A stretch of DNA of 64,000 nt, taken from NCBI RefSeq assembly GCF_028368995.1, contig NZ_JAQNDL010000001.1, positions 1,116,001 through 1,180,000 on the forward strand. Direction: 5' to 3'. Of this stretch, positions 1-9,900 are shown piece after piece. This DNA is from Nannocystis bainbridge. Its GTDB lineage: Bacteria > Myxococcota_A > Polyangia > Nannocystales > Nannocystaceae. A program made the position numbers and the translations under genes. The notes under the pieces were generated by a model. The model was not told where the DNA came from. It saw only the letters and a list, made by a program, of their open reading frames with translations, and searched no databases. Each line of letters begins with the position of its first letter. Within the stretch, counting starts at the first letter, position 1.

Positions 1-3000
1 CAGCCGAGCCCGGGAAGCGCGACCTGCTGAGAGGGATCTCGACCGGCTTGGTGTACTTCTCGATGGCCTTCGCGGCCTCGCCGTAGTCACGGCGTTCGAC
101 GCGCTTGACGGCGTCGGCCACGTTGTCGGCGCCGCGGACGTAGCGGTACGCGTCCTTCGCGTCGCCGGCGCTGACGGGCAGCGCTTCGGAGGCGAGCGAC
201 ACCAGGGCGACCCCGCGATCGACCCAGGAGGACGCCGGGTTCACGACGGTCCACGCGTCGTCGACGATGCCCATGAAGGCGTCGAGGCCGTTGCCCCCCT
301 TGGCGATCGAGCGGCCGGCCTTGGCGAGCTTCGACCAGAAGCTGTGGCCGTCCGGGTCGACGTTGGCGACCGGGTTGTTCGCCGCGTAGCGGTAGAGGTT
401 GCGCTCGCCGGCGTTGTCGAGGTCGGCGCCGGGCTCGTACAGGAACCGCGGGTCCGGCGTGGCCCAGCGACCGAGCGCCGGGAGGTAGTGCCGCGCGCCG
501 ATCGTGACCGCGCCGGCGAGCGCGAGGTCTTCCTTGTCGGTGAAGCGGTAGATCGGGCCGGCGGCCTGCCCCTCGCGCCACGCGGTGTGCGGCGCGCCGT
601 AGGCGGTGTTCGCGTCGCGGGCGACGACCTCGCCGCGGTGGTCCAGGATCAGCGCAGCGCTCCCGAGGCGGTCGGCCACGTGCCACCGCGTCTGCGTGTC
701 CGGAAGGAGCGACGCGGCGCCGGGCTCGTGCCGGCAGCTCTGCGCGCCGAGGACGAGCGCGAGCACGGCGGCGAGACGCCCGAGCTGGGGCCGCGACCGG
801 GCGAGGCCGACGACGAACAGAACGAGCGCGACGAGCAGCGCCGCGGCCGCGGGCCGGTATCCGCCGCGGGGGAGCTTCGCCGGGGCCTCGGCGATGCGCT
901 CGCCGCCCCAGGTGATCCATCGGACGAGGCGGCCATCGCGGACCTCGATCGCGGGGGTCAAGTAGAGGGTCTCGTGGGCCAGCGCGCCGGCGGCGGTGTA
1001 CTCGCGTCGGATCGCCTCTCGACCCGCGTGGTCGTAGACGTGCTCGGTGCGCTGCCCGTCCTCGGCGACGAACGACGCGAGGTGGTCAAGGGGGTCCCAG
1101 CGCCAGGTGCCGGGAGGAAGCGGGCCGTCCCCCGCGACTCGCGTCAGTCGCCCGGCGTCGTCGTACGCGAGGTGCTGTCCGTGCGCGTCGGCGACGGCAT
1201 GCGGATGCGAGCGGTCGTAGGTGAACGCCGCACCGGCGAAGCTCGAGAGGTTGCCGTCGTCGGTGTATGCGAACGCCTGGACCTTGCCGGCCTCCTCGGC
1301 GCGCACCAGGCGGTGCTGGTCGTCGTACTGGTATCGCGCGTCGAGCGAGGGGCTGTGCGGTGTCGGGCCGACGAGGTCACGCGTCTCGCCGAGGAGGCCC
1401 GCGGCGTCGTACGCGTGGGTGAGCGCGCGCAGCGTGGCGACGTCGGTGATGACGCGCTCGCCGAGCTGGCGACCGGCGTGGTCGAGCTCGCGGGTGCGGG
1501 TCACGCCGTTGGCCAGGTCAATCCGGGTCCACCGCCCCGCGGCGTCGAGCACGGCGCCATCGATCCACCCGGCGAGCGGCGCCTCGAGGCCGCGCGCCGT
1601 GTACTGCCGCTCGAAGCCGCTGCCGTCCGGGTACTCCTCGCGCAGCGGTCGGTTCTGGGCGTCGTGGTCGGTGCGCACGGTCAGCGTCACCGGACCCGCA
1701 TGCGCCGCGAAGCGGCGGGTCTGGAGGTTGACGTTGCCGCGGGCGTCATGGCCGATCTCGAGGTGCCCGGCGTCGTCGTCGACGCGGCTCAGATAGCCAC
1801 GCTCCCAGGGACCGGGACCGTCGTAGGTGCGGGTCGACTCGCGCGCCGCCTTGCCCTCGGGGGTGAGCGCGAGCTCGTGTACGAGCCGGCCGGCGCGATC
1901 GTGGGACCATCGCACGCGGGCGCCGGTGGCGGTGACACGTTCGATCAGGCGGCCAGCATCGTCGTAGCGCTGGACGATGTGACCGGCGTCGGGGCTGTCG
2001 ATCGCCGTGAGGCGGCCGGCGCCGTCGTAGGTGTACCGGCTCTCGTGACCGGCGGGATCGGTGTGCGAGACGACGCCCCCTGCGGCGTCGAAGCCATAGC
2101 GGTCGCGGATGATCCGGTCGACCCGATGGGACTCGAGCAGCGTGGTGCGCCCGAGCCCGTCTTGCAGCCTGCGCTCGGGGGTGTCGGCGTACGGCGGTTC
2201 GGGGTGCAGATCTTCGTGCTCTCGAAGCTCGCTCCGCAGCGGGCCGTAGGCGGTGGCCGTGTCACGGCCGTCCGCGTCGCGGGTGTGCGTGACGCGGCCG
2301 AGCGCGTCGTAGGCGTGACGCGCTCGAGGCCAGTCGGTCGCCGGCGTCGGCGGTTGGCCCGGAGTGAGGCTGGAAGCCGGGACCGCGTGCGGCGTGAACT
2401 GCTCGGCGACCTCGCCCTCGGCGGTGTAGACGATCGCCTCCGCGACGATCGCGGCGACCCCAGCGTCGTCCGCTGTCACCCGCGCGAGCGAGCGGCCCAG
2501 GCCGTCGAGGTGCTGAATGCTCGTCTCGATCTCGGGCGCGCCGCGGTGCTTGCGCAGCTCGGTGACGACCGCGGGCGCGCCGGCGTCGCCGGCGAGGAAG
2601 TAGTGATAGCGGCGGGTCGGCAGCTCCGCGGAGTCTCCGTGCTCGACATCCGCGACCAGGCGACCGAGGCGGTCGTACTCGAACGAGCGCGCGGCGCCGT
2701 TCGGTGCGACGACCTGCGTGGGGTGGCCGATCGCCGGATCCCAGGTGGCGCGCGTCGTGAGGGCCTCTTCGCTCGCTAGGAGGAGACGCTCCTCGAGAGG
2801 GTACAGACCGCTCGTGTCGTAGCGGCGCTCGAGCGTGCCGTCCTCGCCGTCGCGGATCCGGGTGACGTTGCCGTGGGCGTCGACGCGCTGACGCAGGGTC
2901 GGGATCCAGGTGTCGCCCGCGAGCCAGGTCTCCACGCGGCTGACGACGCCCCGCGCGCCGAGCTGGCCGAGCGGCATGCCGCGCTCCTCCGGGCCGTCGT

Positions 3001-5566
3001 AGTACGTGCGCGTCGCGCTGACCTGGGTGCCGTCCGCCTCGGCGACCACGATCTCGGCGATGCGGTCGCGCGGCGCGTCGGCTGATTCCGCGGTCGCATA
3101 GGCGTGCGTCGTGATGCGCTCGTCGCCGGGGACATCGACGCCGGTCGTGCGGTCGACGCGGCCGAGCGCGCGCTCCTCGAGCAGGTTGCCCCACGCGTCG
3201 AAGTCCCACTCGGTCCGCGTCCGCGCCGCGGCGGCCTCCGGCCCGGCCTCGACGTGATAGGTGTCCGTGGCGCGCCGGCGCACGGCCCGGACGCCTGGCG
3301 CGGGCGCGTCGATCTCGAGTTCGTGCTCGTCTCGCACGAGCACACCGCGAGGGCTCCGCGTCTCGCTCGTCACGAGTTGGAGCTTGCGCGCCTCGTCGTC
3401 CTGCCCGAGGTCGTAGCGCGCGACCTCGGTGGAGGCCTCGGTGAAGGCGTCGCCGGGGCGCTCGATCCGCAGCTCCGCGAAGCCGCGGAACTCGCCGCGC
3501 GCCGGGTCGTACCAGCCGTCCCGCACGTGGTGCGCCGCCGCCCGCGTCCAGGGCGTGTGCGCGTCGGCCTCGCGCGACTTGGCGAGCACTGGGGTCGCTG
3601 CTGGCGGCGTGAAGGACCACGACGCGCCGGCGTCCGCGTCGGCGAGCGCAAGGGCGGCAGCGGTCGTGTACGTGAACGCGTGCGAGTAGCCGAGCGCCGT
3701 CCGCACGCCCGCGAGCAGACCCGGACGCGCGCCGATGGAACACACGCGCCACGGATCGGAGCCGTCCGTGTCGATCCGGAGCACGTCGATCGTCCCGTTC
3801 GCGTCGACGTCGCTCAGGATGAGGACCTCGTCGGCCTGAACTTCGGGCCAGGTCTTAGTAAGCGCCTGGGCGAAGCTTCCGTCGAGCTGGTTGACATGGA
3901 CCTCGAGCGCGGCGCCTAGGCGGACAAGATCCGCGGCACCGTCGCTGTTCACGTCGGAGAGCTCCCAGCGCTCGTGCTCGATCATCGCCGGCACGCCCGC
4001 GAGCTCCACCGGGTCGGCGAAGAAGCCCCGCCCCTCGCCGCCGGCGACGAGGACGCGGCTCTCGCTCTGCATCACCCTGACGAGCTCGGGGATCCGGTCG
4101 CCGTCCATGTCCGCGAGTTGCACGCCCGGGTCGCCGAGGCGCATGCCGGCGGGCGGCGGCGGGACCGCCTCGGCCTCGAGGTAGCCCGGCTGGTCACGGT
4201 GGCGCAGCCAGATCCAGCCGTCCGCGTCGTCATGCCGCAGGACGTCGATGCGACCGTCGAGGTTGAGGTCGACGACGGCGACCTGCGGATCAGCGAGCTC
4301 GAAGCTGACGTCGAGCGTGATCGGCGTGACCTCGCCGAAGGGCGCGCCGCTCGTCGTCGTGTACGCCCACACCTCGTCAGCATTGGGCTGCGCGAGCAAG
4401 TCCTCGATGCCGTCGCCGGTGAGATCGGCGAACCGCGCGGACTTCGTGAGCGCGAGCGCCGGCGAGGGGATGTCCGTCCAGGTCGCGGCGAGTGAGTCGC
4501 CGCGACCCTTGCGGTAGCGCCACGCGCCTGGCGACGCGTCGAGGAGATCGGGGAGCGCGTCGCCGTCGATGTCGACCCACGCTCGGCCGTCGGCGGTCGG
4601 ATCGAGCGCCGGCGCCCCGGCGAAGACTGCGACGCGCGCCTCGTCGGCGGCGCCCGTGTAGTCCAGGTGCCAGGATGGGAGCGCGGCTCCGTCGCTCGCA
4701 ACAGTGCGGATGGTGATCAACCTGCTGGAGGGGATCCACGCGTCGCTCGAGTAGTCGAGGGTCGTGGTCCGCAAGACAGCGCCGTCGAACTCGGTGGCGA
4801 TCGTGCGCAGACGGTGCCGCAGCTCCGTCGTGAAGCCGGGGGCGCGCGAGCGGACGATGTCGGGCCGCGCCTCGTACTCAAGCCGCACGACAGCGCGACC
4901 GTCGTCGTATCGGATCGCGGCCAAGAGCGGCGGGGACCCTTCGAGGCGGACGTACTCGAAGTCGAGGCGGTTGCCGTGAGGATCTGTGACCGCGGAGAGT
5001 TCGAGGCGGTAGACGTTGCCGTTCTCCTCGAGGCGGGCCTCGGGCTCGATCCCGAAGAGGTAGCCCGTCCCATCCGTCGTGACGGCCGACATGGCGCCTC
5101 CCGCCAGCGCGCGGACGACCACCGGCGTGCCCTGCTCGATGCGTTCGCGGTAGACGCCATCCTCGACCTCGACGAGGTCCTCGCCACCTCCGAGGCCGCG
5201 GAGCTTCCAGCGGTCGGTGCCGTCGTAACGCGGGAGCCCTCCATGAAGGGAGCGCTCGATGGCGGGCTGCTCCAACGACCAGCCGAGGCCGACAGGACCC
5301 GAGCCGCTACCCGCATCGTACTGAAGTGCGATTTGGGGCTCGAGGCCGGCTCGCCCCGGGGGCACCTCAAGCGCGTAGCGAATCGACGGAAGCCCGCTCG
5401 CCGCGCTCACGTCGTACCCTTGACCGTGCCCCTCGATGGTCGCTGGACCCTTGGGGAGATTGATCGCGGTCGCGAGCGTCGCGCTGGTGTCGGCGTGGAC
5501 GAGCGTCGGGGCGAGCCAGGCGCCGAGTGCCAGCACGCCGATGAGGGAAGACAGCGATGCACGCAT
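1..5566 (-). CDS. SpvB/FG-GAP/RHS-repeat protein of Tc-toxin B/C type (3' end outside window)
   Basis: Open for 1855 codons from ATG 5566 and runs off the left edge, so the C-terminus is missing. After a signal-like N-terminus (about residues 1-26) comes an SpvB-type domain (motifs LPKGPATIEGQG and GPVGLGWSLE). About residues 330-600 hold six FG-GAP/VCBS calcium-loop motifs such as DIDGDALPDLL, DLTGDGIEDLL and DMDGDRIPELV. Many YD repeats follow (YDALGRVTHTRD, YDGAGRLTAI), then the RHS core near residues 1675-1740 (GARHYLPALGRW, NLYRYAANNPV, DPDGH). Such proteins form a beta-cocoon that encloses a variable C-terminal toxin, here just starting after DPDGHSFW. An unusual hydrophobic stretch ending in LGAQSC sits inside, near residues 1575-1610. 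It follows a small membrane protein by 36 bp on the same strand. Domain assignment is firm; the role as toxin rather than surface protein is inferred. Confidence 0.9.
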   Translation of the reverse strand, partial: MRASLSSLIGVLALGAWLAPTLVHADTSATLATAINLPKGPATIEGHGQGYDVSAASGLPSIRYALEVPPGRAGLEPQIALQYDAGSGSGPVGLGWSLEQPAIERSLHGGLPRYDGTDRWKLRGLGGGEDLVEVEDGVYRERIEQGTPVVVRALAGGAMSAVTTDGTGYLFGIEPEARLEENGNVYRLELSAVTDPHGNRLDFEYVRLEGSPPLLAAIRYDDGRAVVRLEYEARPDIVRSRAPGFTTELRHRLRTIATEFDGAVLRTTTLDYSSDAWIPSSRLITIRTVASDGAALPSWHLDYTGAADEARVAVFAGAPALDPTADGRAWVDIDGDALPDLLDASPGAWRYRKGRGDSLAATWTDIPSPALALTKSARFADLTGDGIEDLLAQPNADEVWAYTTTSGAPFGEVTPITLDVSFELADPQVAVVDLNLDGRIDVLRHDDADGWIWLRHRDQPGYLEAEAVPPPPAGMRLGDPGVQLADMDGDRIPELVRVMQSESRVLVAGGEGRGFFADPVELAGVPAMIEHERWELSDVNSDGAADLVRLGAALEVHVNQLDGSFAQALTKTWPEVQADEVLILSDVDANGTIDVLRIDTDGSDPWRVCSIGARPGLLAGVRTALGYSHAFTYTTAAALALADADAGASWSFTPPAATPVLAKSREADAHTPWTRAAAHHVRDGWYDPARGEFRGFAELRIERPGDAFTEASTEVARYDLGQDDEARKLQLVTSETRSPRGVLVRDEHELEIDAPAPGVRAVRRRATDTYHVEAGPEAAAARTRTEWDFDAWGNLLEERALGRVDRTTGVDVPGDERITTHAYATAESADAPRDRIAEIVVAEADGTQVSATRTYYDGPEERGMPLGQLGARGVVSRVETWLAGDTWIPTLRQRVDAHGNVTRIRDGEDGTLERRYDTSGLYPLEERLLLASEEALTTRATWDPAIGHPTQVVAPNGAARSFEYDRLGRLVADVEHGDSAELPTRRYHYFLAGDAGAPAVVTELRKHRGAPEIETSIQHLDGLGRSLARVTADDAGVAAIVAEAIVYTAEGEVAEQFTPHAVPASSLTPGQPPTPATDWPRARHAYDALGRVTHTRDADGRDTATAYGPLRSELREHEDLHPEPPYADTPERRLQDGLGRTTLLESHRVDRIIRDRYGFDAAGGVVSHTDPAGHESRYTYDGAGRLTAIDSPDAGHIVQRYDDAGRLIERVTATGARVRWSHDRAGRLVHELALTPEGKAARESTRTYDGPGPWERGYLSRVDDDAGHLEIGHDARGNVNLQTRRFAAHAGPVTLTVRTDHDAQNRPLREEYPDGSGFERQYTARGLEAPLAGWIDGAVLDAAGRWTRIDLANGVTRTRELDHAGRQLGERVITDVATLRALTHAYDAAGLLGETRDLVGPTPHSPSLDARYQYDDQHRLVRAEEAGKVQAFAYTDDGNLSSFAGAAFTYDRSHPHAVADAHGQHLAYDDAGRLTRVAGDGPLPPGTWRWDPLDHLASFVAEDGQRTEHVYDHAGREAIRREYTAAGALAHETLYLTPAIEVRDGRLVRWITWGGERIAEAPAKLPRGGYRPAAAALLVALVLFVVGLARSRPQLGRLAAVLALVLGAQSCRHEPGAASLLPDTQTRWHVADRLGSAALILDHRGEVVARDANTAYGAPHTAWREGQAAGPIYRFTDKEDLALAGAVTIGARHYLPALGRWATPDPRFLYEPGADLDNAGERNLYRYAANNPVANVDPDGHSFWSKLAKAGRSIAKGGNGLDAFMGIVDDAWTVVNPASSWVDRGVALVSLASEALPVSAGDAKDAYRYVRGADNVADAVKRVERRDYGEAAKAIEKYTKPVEIPLSRSRFPGSA

Positions 5567-5602
5567 GACGGTCCTTTCGAGAGCGGCGACGTGGAGCCGT
5601 GG

Positions 5603-6109
5603 TTAGAAGCGCAGAGATAGCCCGAGAAACAGACCGCCTCGGCTGGGTCGTAGCAATGGGGTGAGTCGAGGCGGCGTGCGAGAGAGGTGACGCTGACGAT
5701 CCTGCTCGTCGAGCCACTGGCGATAGCGGTCGCGCCTGCGCGTGCCCTTCACCAGCAGCGGAATACCAACGGCTATCGAGACGACGCCGGGCACGACGAG
5801 ATAGTTGGCCACGCCGAGGAGGACATCGGCCACCGGGAGGTCGTCCCGGCCGAAGCCGACCGCGAGGAACGGAATCCCGAAGGCGAGCGCCCCGCCGCCG
5901 AGGGCAGTCAATGCGATGCCGGCCCTGCGCAGGCCCACACCGTCGTCCTCGGTGTAGGCGGCGCCGAATTGCTGCTCGAGCGCGGCGTAACGGGCCCTCA
6001 CGCTCGCGGCGGCCGAGGCCGTTCGAGGACTCCCGCCCTCGGCAGGAGTCGAGACGAGGAGGAGCGCGAGCGCCACAATCGGGGCGAGAAATGAATGGTT
6101 CGTGGGCAT
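5603..6109 (-). CDS. small signal-peptide membrane protein, unknown function
   Basis: 168 residues. The N-terminus (MPTNHSFLAPIVALALLLV) is a clear signal peptide or anchor. Two further hydrophobic segments follow near residues 63-85 (GIALTALGGGALAFGIPFL) and 95-120 (VLLGVANYLVVPGVVSIAVG), each preceded or followed by basic residues (KGTRRRDRYRQWL). The C-terminus ends LFLGLSLRF, with a terminal Phe as in many outer-membrane proteins, but the protein is too short to be a barrel by itself. It lies between the Crp/Fnr gene (33 bp upstream) and the RHS gene (36 bp downstream), so it is probably co-transcribed with them. I do not recognise the family; an accessory role in RHS export is only a guess from position. 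Confidence 0.75.
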   Translation of the reverse strand: MPTNHSFLAPIVALALLLVSTPAEGGSPRTASAAASVRARYAALEQQFGAAYTEDDGVGLRRAGIALTALGGGALAFGIPFLAVGFGRDDLPVADVLLGVANYLVVPGVVSIAVGIPLLVKGTRRRDRYRQWLDEQDRQRHLSRTPPRLTPLLRPSRGGLFLGLSLRF

Positions 6110-6142
6110 CGTGAATCCCTTGATGAACTTCAGGCCAGGCGC

Positions 6143-6910
6143 TCACGCGAAGTACGAGGAGTGTTCCTCGCTCGGTGAGGCTCGACTGCCCGGCTGGGCG
6201 CGAACCGACCTCGCTAGGACCGCCAGGCGCTCCGGGCTCACCAGCACGAGGAAGCGGCCCTCGCGGCGGACGACGCCCTTCGCTTCCAGCTGCCGAAGCT
6301 CGAGCGCGGCGGTCTCACGCGTCATGCAAGCGAACGCGGCGATCTCCTGTTGGGGCAGTCGCCACGGGAGCCGACACCCCTCCTCCGTGGTGATGCCGTG
6401 CACCGCAAACTCGAGGAGCACCGCGGCGACCTTCGACCTCGCGCTGTTCGTGAGCGCGGAGCACAGCCGCCCGGCAGAGCACGCCTGGCGCTCGATCAGC
6501 CGGGCATAGAGGGTCCGTTCCAGGTCGACGCGCGCGTCGAGCAAGCGGCGGAAGTCGTCCCGCGACAACTCGGAATAGACCACCGGAGTCGCGGCGAGCG
6601 CCATCGTGTCGCGCACCCGCGGTGTCCAGCAGCATTCCTCGCCGAACAGGTCCCCGCGGTGATGATGGGCGAGGCCGATCGCACCGCCGCCCGCGTCGAC
6701 GTGAAGCTCGTTGACGCGGCCGTCGTGGACGAGAAACACCTGACTGGCGACGTCTCCGGTGAGATACAGGACGTGCCGGCGCCGAACCGACCGGAGATGT
6801 CCTCGCTCCACGAGGGCTTGAAGCTGGATCTCTCCGATCCCCGCGAGGATGGGCTGAGACTGAAGGAGTTCGAAGTGCCGATCGATGGCCACGCGGACCT
6901 GACCTTTCAT
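6143..6910 (-). CDS. Crp/Fnr-family transcription regulator (first copy)
   Basis: 255 residues from ATG 6910. The frame is open further upstream, but an earlier start would run into the preceding lipoprotein gene and the hairpin at 6931-6970. An N-terminal cyclic-nucleotide-binding-type barrel (about residues 15-130: VLYLTGDVASQVFLVHDGRV, RGDLFGEECCW) is followed by a dimer helix and a C-terminal winged helix (about 150-235) with LPQQEIAAFACMTRETAALE as the DNA-recognition part. The overall layout matches Crp/Fnr proteins; no Fnr-type Cys cluster is obvious, so the ligand is unknown. It sits between the two large toxin-like genes on the same strand and may regulate them. A second Crp/Fnr protein is encoded just upstream of the locus. 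Confidence 0.9.
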   Translation of the reverse strand: MKGQVRVAIDRHFELLQSQPILAGIGEIQLQALVERGHLRSVRRRHVLYLTGDVASQVFLVHDGRVNELHVDAGGGAIGLAHHHRGDLFGEECCWTPRVRDTMALAATPVVYSELSRDDFRRLLDARVDLERTLYARLIERQACSAGRLCSALTNSARSKVAAVLLEFAVHGITTEEGCRLPWRLPQQEIAAFACMTRETAALELRQLEAKGVVRREGRFLVLVSPERLAVLARSVRAQPGSRASPSEEHSSYFA

Positions 6911-6930
6911 GCAGGAACGAAAAGGAAGGC

Positions 6931-6970
6931 CGCTGCCCGCACGGGAGGGGGACGATGCGTGCGGGCAGCG
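6931..6970 (-). terminator. perfect 13-bp stem-loop between lipoprotein and Crp/Fnr genes
   Basis: CGCTGCCCGCACG (6931-6943) and CGTGCGGGCAGCG (6958-6970) are exact inverted repeats around a 14-nt loop. It lies just after the lipoprotein stop (6985) and before the Crp/Fnr start (6910). On the minus strand it is followed by a pyrimidine-rich run containing CCTTTTC, so it could be an intrinsic terminator or a partial attenuator that lowers expression of the downstream genes. Confidence 0.65.
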
Positions 6971-6984
6971 ACCCGGAGGGAACT

Positions 6985-9900
6985 TCAGCCGCAGCCCGGG
7001 GTGAACAGCCCTTGCCCTTGCGGCGCGAGCGTGCCGGCACGGTGGCGGAGGCGCAGGACGACGTCGCTGATGCGGCGGACTTCGAGGTCGCGGTTCGCCG
7101 GCGCTCGGTCCGCGGCGGGGATCGTGAGCGTCCACTGCTCCCCGTGGACCGGCCACGCCGCGAACCCCCAGTTCGCGCCGGCCGTGCCCCAGTCGTTCAC
7201 GCCCGCCTGGACCACGAGCTCGTCGCGCTCGAAGCTGTACGGGACGTACGCGTCCCAGTCGGGCAGCTCAGCGCCGTCGCAGCGACGAACGCCGGCGAGC
7301 CCCTGGCGGGTGAGGATGACCTCGCCCTCGGCGTCGCCGAGGTAATCGCCGACGAGCTTCACCTCGATCTGCTCGAGGCGGTCGTCGCAGAGCGACGCCG
7401 AGAACAACGCGTGCTCGAAGGCGCTGAGCGTGAACGGCAGGTGGACCGAGCCGTCCGGCGCGCGGTGCAGTGGATCCGTGAGAAGCGCCGAGAATTGCTC
7501 GGCCGGCGTCGCCGGTGAGCCGTCGACGTCTGGGATGTCGGAGGCCATGCCGAAGATGTCGGCACGCAAGCTGACCTCCGTGACGTAGGCCTGCGGGGCG
7601 CCCTGCTCGAGCCGATAGTCCTCCGCGATCGTGTCGAGGCAGGCGAGGAGGTCCACGAAGTCCGCGGGCGCTCGCGCTGCAGCGAGCGAGTTGCGGAGTG
7701 TCGGGAACTCCTGGTTGATGTGGTACTCGAGCGCCCGGAGGGCCAGGTAGACCCGGCGCAGGGTTTGTTCGCGCGTCCGCAGGACGCGGCCTGCCGCGGC
7801 GAGGCGCGCCGCGAGGAAGTTCGGACGCTTGAGCGGGTTGTCGGGGCTGTCGTCCACCAGCAGGCCGACCGCGTTCGCCTGATCGATGAGCAGCGCGCCC
7901 ACCTCCTGAAACGCGCTCGACATCGCGGTCATCGCGGTGTCCCGCGCGAGCTCGGCTTCCTTCACCTCGATCTGCAGGAGCAGCGCCTCGGAGCGCAGGT
8001 TCTTGACGCGCGCCTCCGACTCGGCGCGGCGGACGTTGAGCTCGCCGGCGCGGATGATGGCGTCCATCTCGGCGTTGATCATGCGCAGCTCGAGATCCTC
8101 GTTGCGGCTGAGCTCGTCCATCTCGCCCGCGAGATCGGCGTTGGCCATGAGGCTCTCGCACTGGTTGTCCGTCGCGGCGACGTGCGCCGCCTTCTGGGCC
8201 TCGCACTGGTCTCTCGCCAGCACCAGACCCCGCCAGTCGGGCGTCGAGAAGCCGAAGACGCCGGGCCCGGAGAGCAACGCCTGCTGCGTCTGTTGCTTGC
8301 ACCCGGCGATGAGGGACTGGTACTCCGCGTTGGCGCTGGCGCGCACGCGGGTGCATTCGGCGATCGCAGCGGCCTGCTCCGCGGCCGACCGCGCCGTGCC
8401 GTAAGCGGTGACGACATTGATGATCTTCCCCTGGGCGTCGGCCACTGCCTGCTCGAGCTCCGCGTGCGCCGCGAGCTCCGCCGCGAACCGCTGCTCCTCC
8501 ACCTCGACCGCGTCGAGGTTGTTCTGCACCGCCTGCGCGGCGTGGTTGATGCGCAGCGTCGTCGCCTCGATGTTTGCCTGCAGCTCCGCGATCTGCCCGC
8601 CGTGGTCCCCGCAGGTCGCCAGATCCGGGCCATTCTCGCCGGGGCGGCTGCCGCAGTAGCCGCGGAGCTTGCCGCCGTATTCGTCCTGGATCCGCAGCGC
8701 GGTGGCCTGGAGGTCGTGGGACTTCGTCTCGTAGTCGCGGATCGCCTGCCAGGCCTCCGCCGCGACCTGCTCGAACATCTCGAGGTCCCCCGTCGCCATC
8801 GCTTTGACGGCCTCGAAATTCGTCCGGCCCTCGGTAATGGAAGCCTGATCCAGGGCGAGCGGCACATACGCCGCCGGGTAGCCGAACCAGCTCCTGCCTT
8901 CGGCGAGCTCCGTGTGTACGCCGGCGAGCGTGTCGAGCACGCTGCCGAGCGCCTGGAGCCCCGGAGCGGCGTCCGCATCATCAGCGAGGCGCTCCGCCAG
9001 CTCGGCGCTCGCCGCGTGCGCGGCGATCATCGCCAGGCGAACGGCCGTGCGGAGATCCGCCGCCTCTTGACCGGCGCGATGGCCGAGCCGGGCCCACGCA
9101 GCGGTCGCCCTGGCGTACTGGGCCAGCAGCTCGAGCGAGATGGTGCGCGCACGCGCCAGGGAGTCGTAGTCCGCGTTGTTCGCGAGCCACTCGAGGCTGA
9201 CGGGGTAGACCGGCGCCAGCGTCGGTGCCAGCGCGGCCGCGAGGCGCGTGCGGCTGGCCTCGAGCAGCTTCAGCTCTCGCGCGAGCGCGTCCGCGACGGG
9301 CTCCCCGAGGGAGTCCTTGAACGACAATGCGACATCGACCTCCGACTCGAGCGCCAGCAGCATGGCCGCCCGGCCCTCGTCCGCCGCGAACGTCGCCGCA
9401 AGGCGGATGAAGGCTTCGCCCCAGGGTCCGGGCGTCTGCGCCGCACCGGCACGGAAGAGCGCGTTGGCGCAGCGCAGCCCGTCGACGTCGAGGCAGGTTC
9501 GGCCGTCGTCCCCGTATTCGGGCGTCTCCGCCGTGCAGTCAGTCCAGGTGTCGCTGCCGGCGGGCGGGCTCACGTCCAGGTCTCCCTGAAGCGGGGCGAG
9601 GACCGCGTCGATGTTGAACGTCGCCTCGCGGAGGGCCTCGGCGCACTCGAGCCGGTCCGCGGCCGTGCATCCACCGGTCGCACAGGCGCTGCAGGCGGCG
9701 CTCGGCTCGACCAGGGCCTCATCGGTGCCGAAGGACTCTCCAAGCAGCACGCAGGCCTCGAAGTCGAGGCTCGGCGGCGCGAGCCACGTCGGCGCGGTCG
9801 CATCCTCGGGCACGTACGCCGCCGGGAGCACGAGGCCTCCGAGGGGTCCACGACGCCGCAGTACGAACGACCCCGCGAGCTCGACAGGCGTGGGGCGCAT

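Noticed and set aside
344..2779. Plus-strand open frame of 811 codons
   Set aside because: It lies antisense to the RHS gene, is Arg/Val/Gly-rich without any fold pattern, and results from high GC with few stops.
2262..3752. Minus-strand open frame of 496 codons inside the RHS region
   Set aside because: Shifted frame of the RHS gene; the true frame shows YD repeats and FG-GAP loops throughout.
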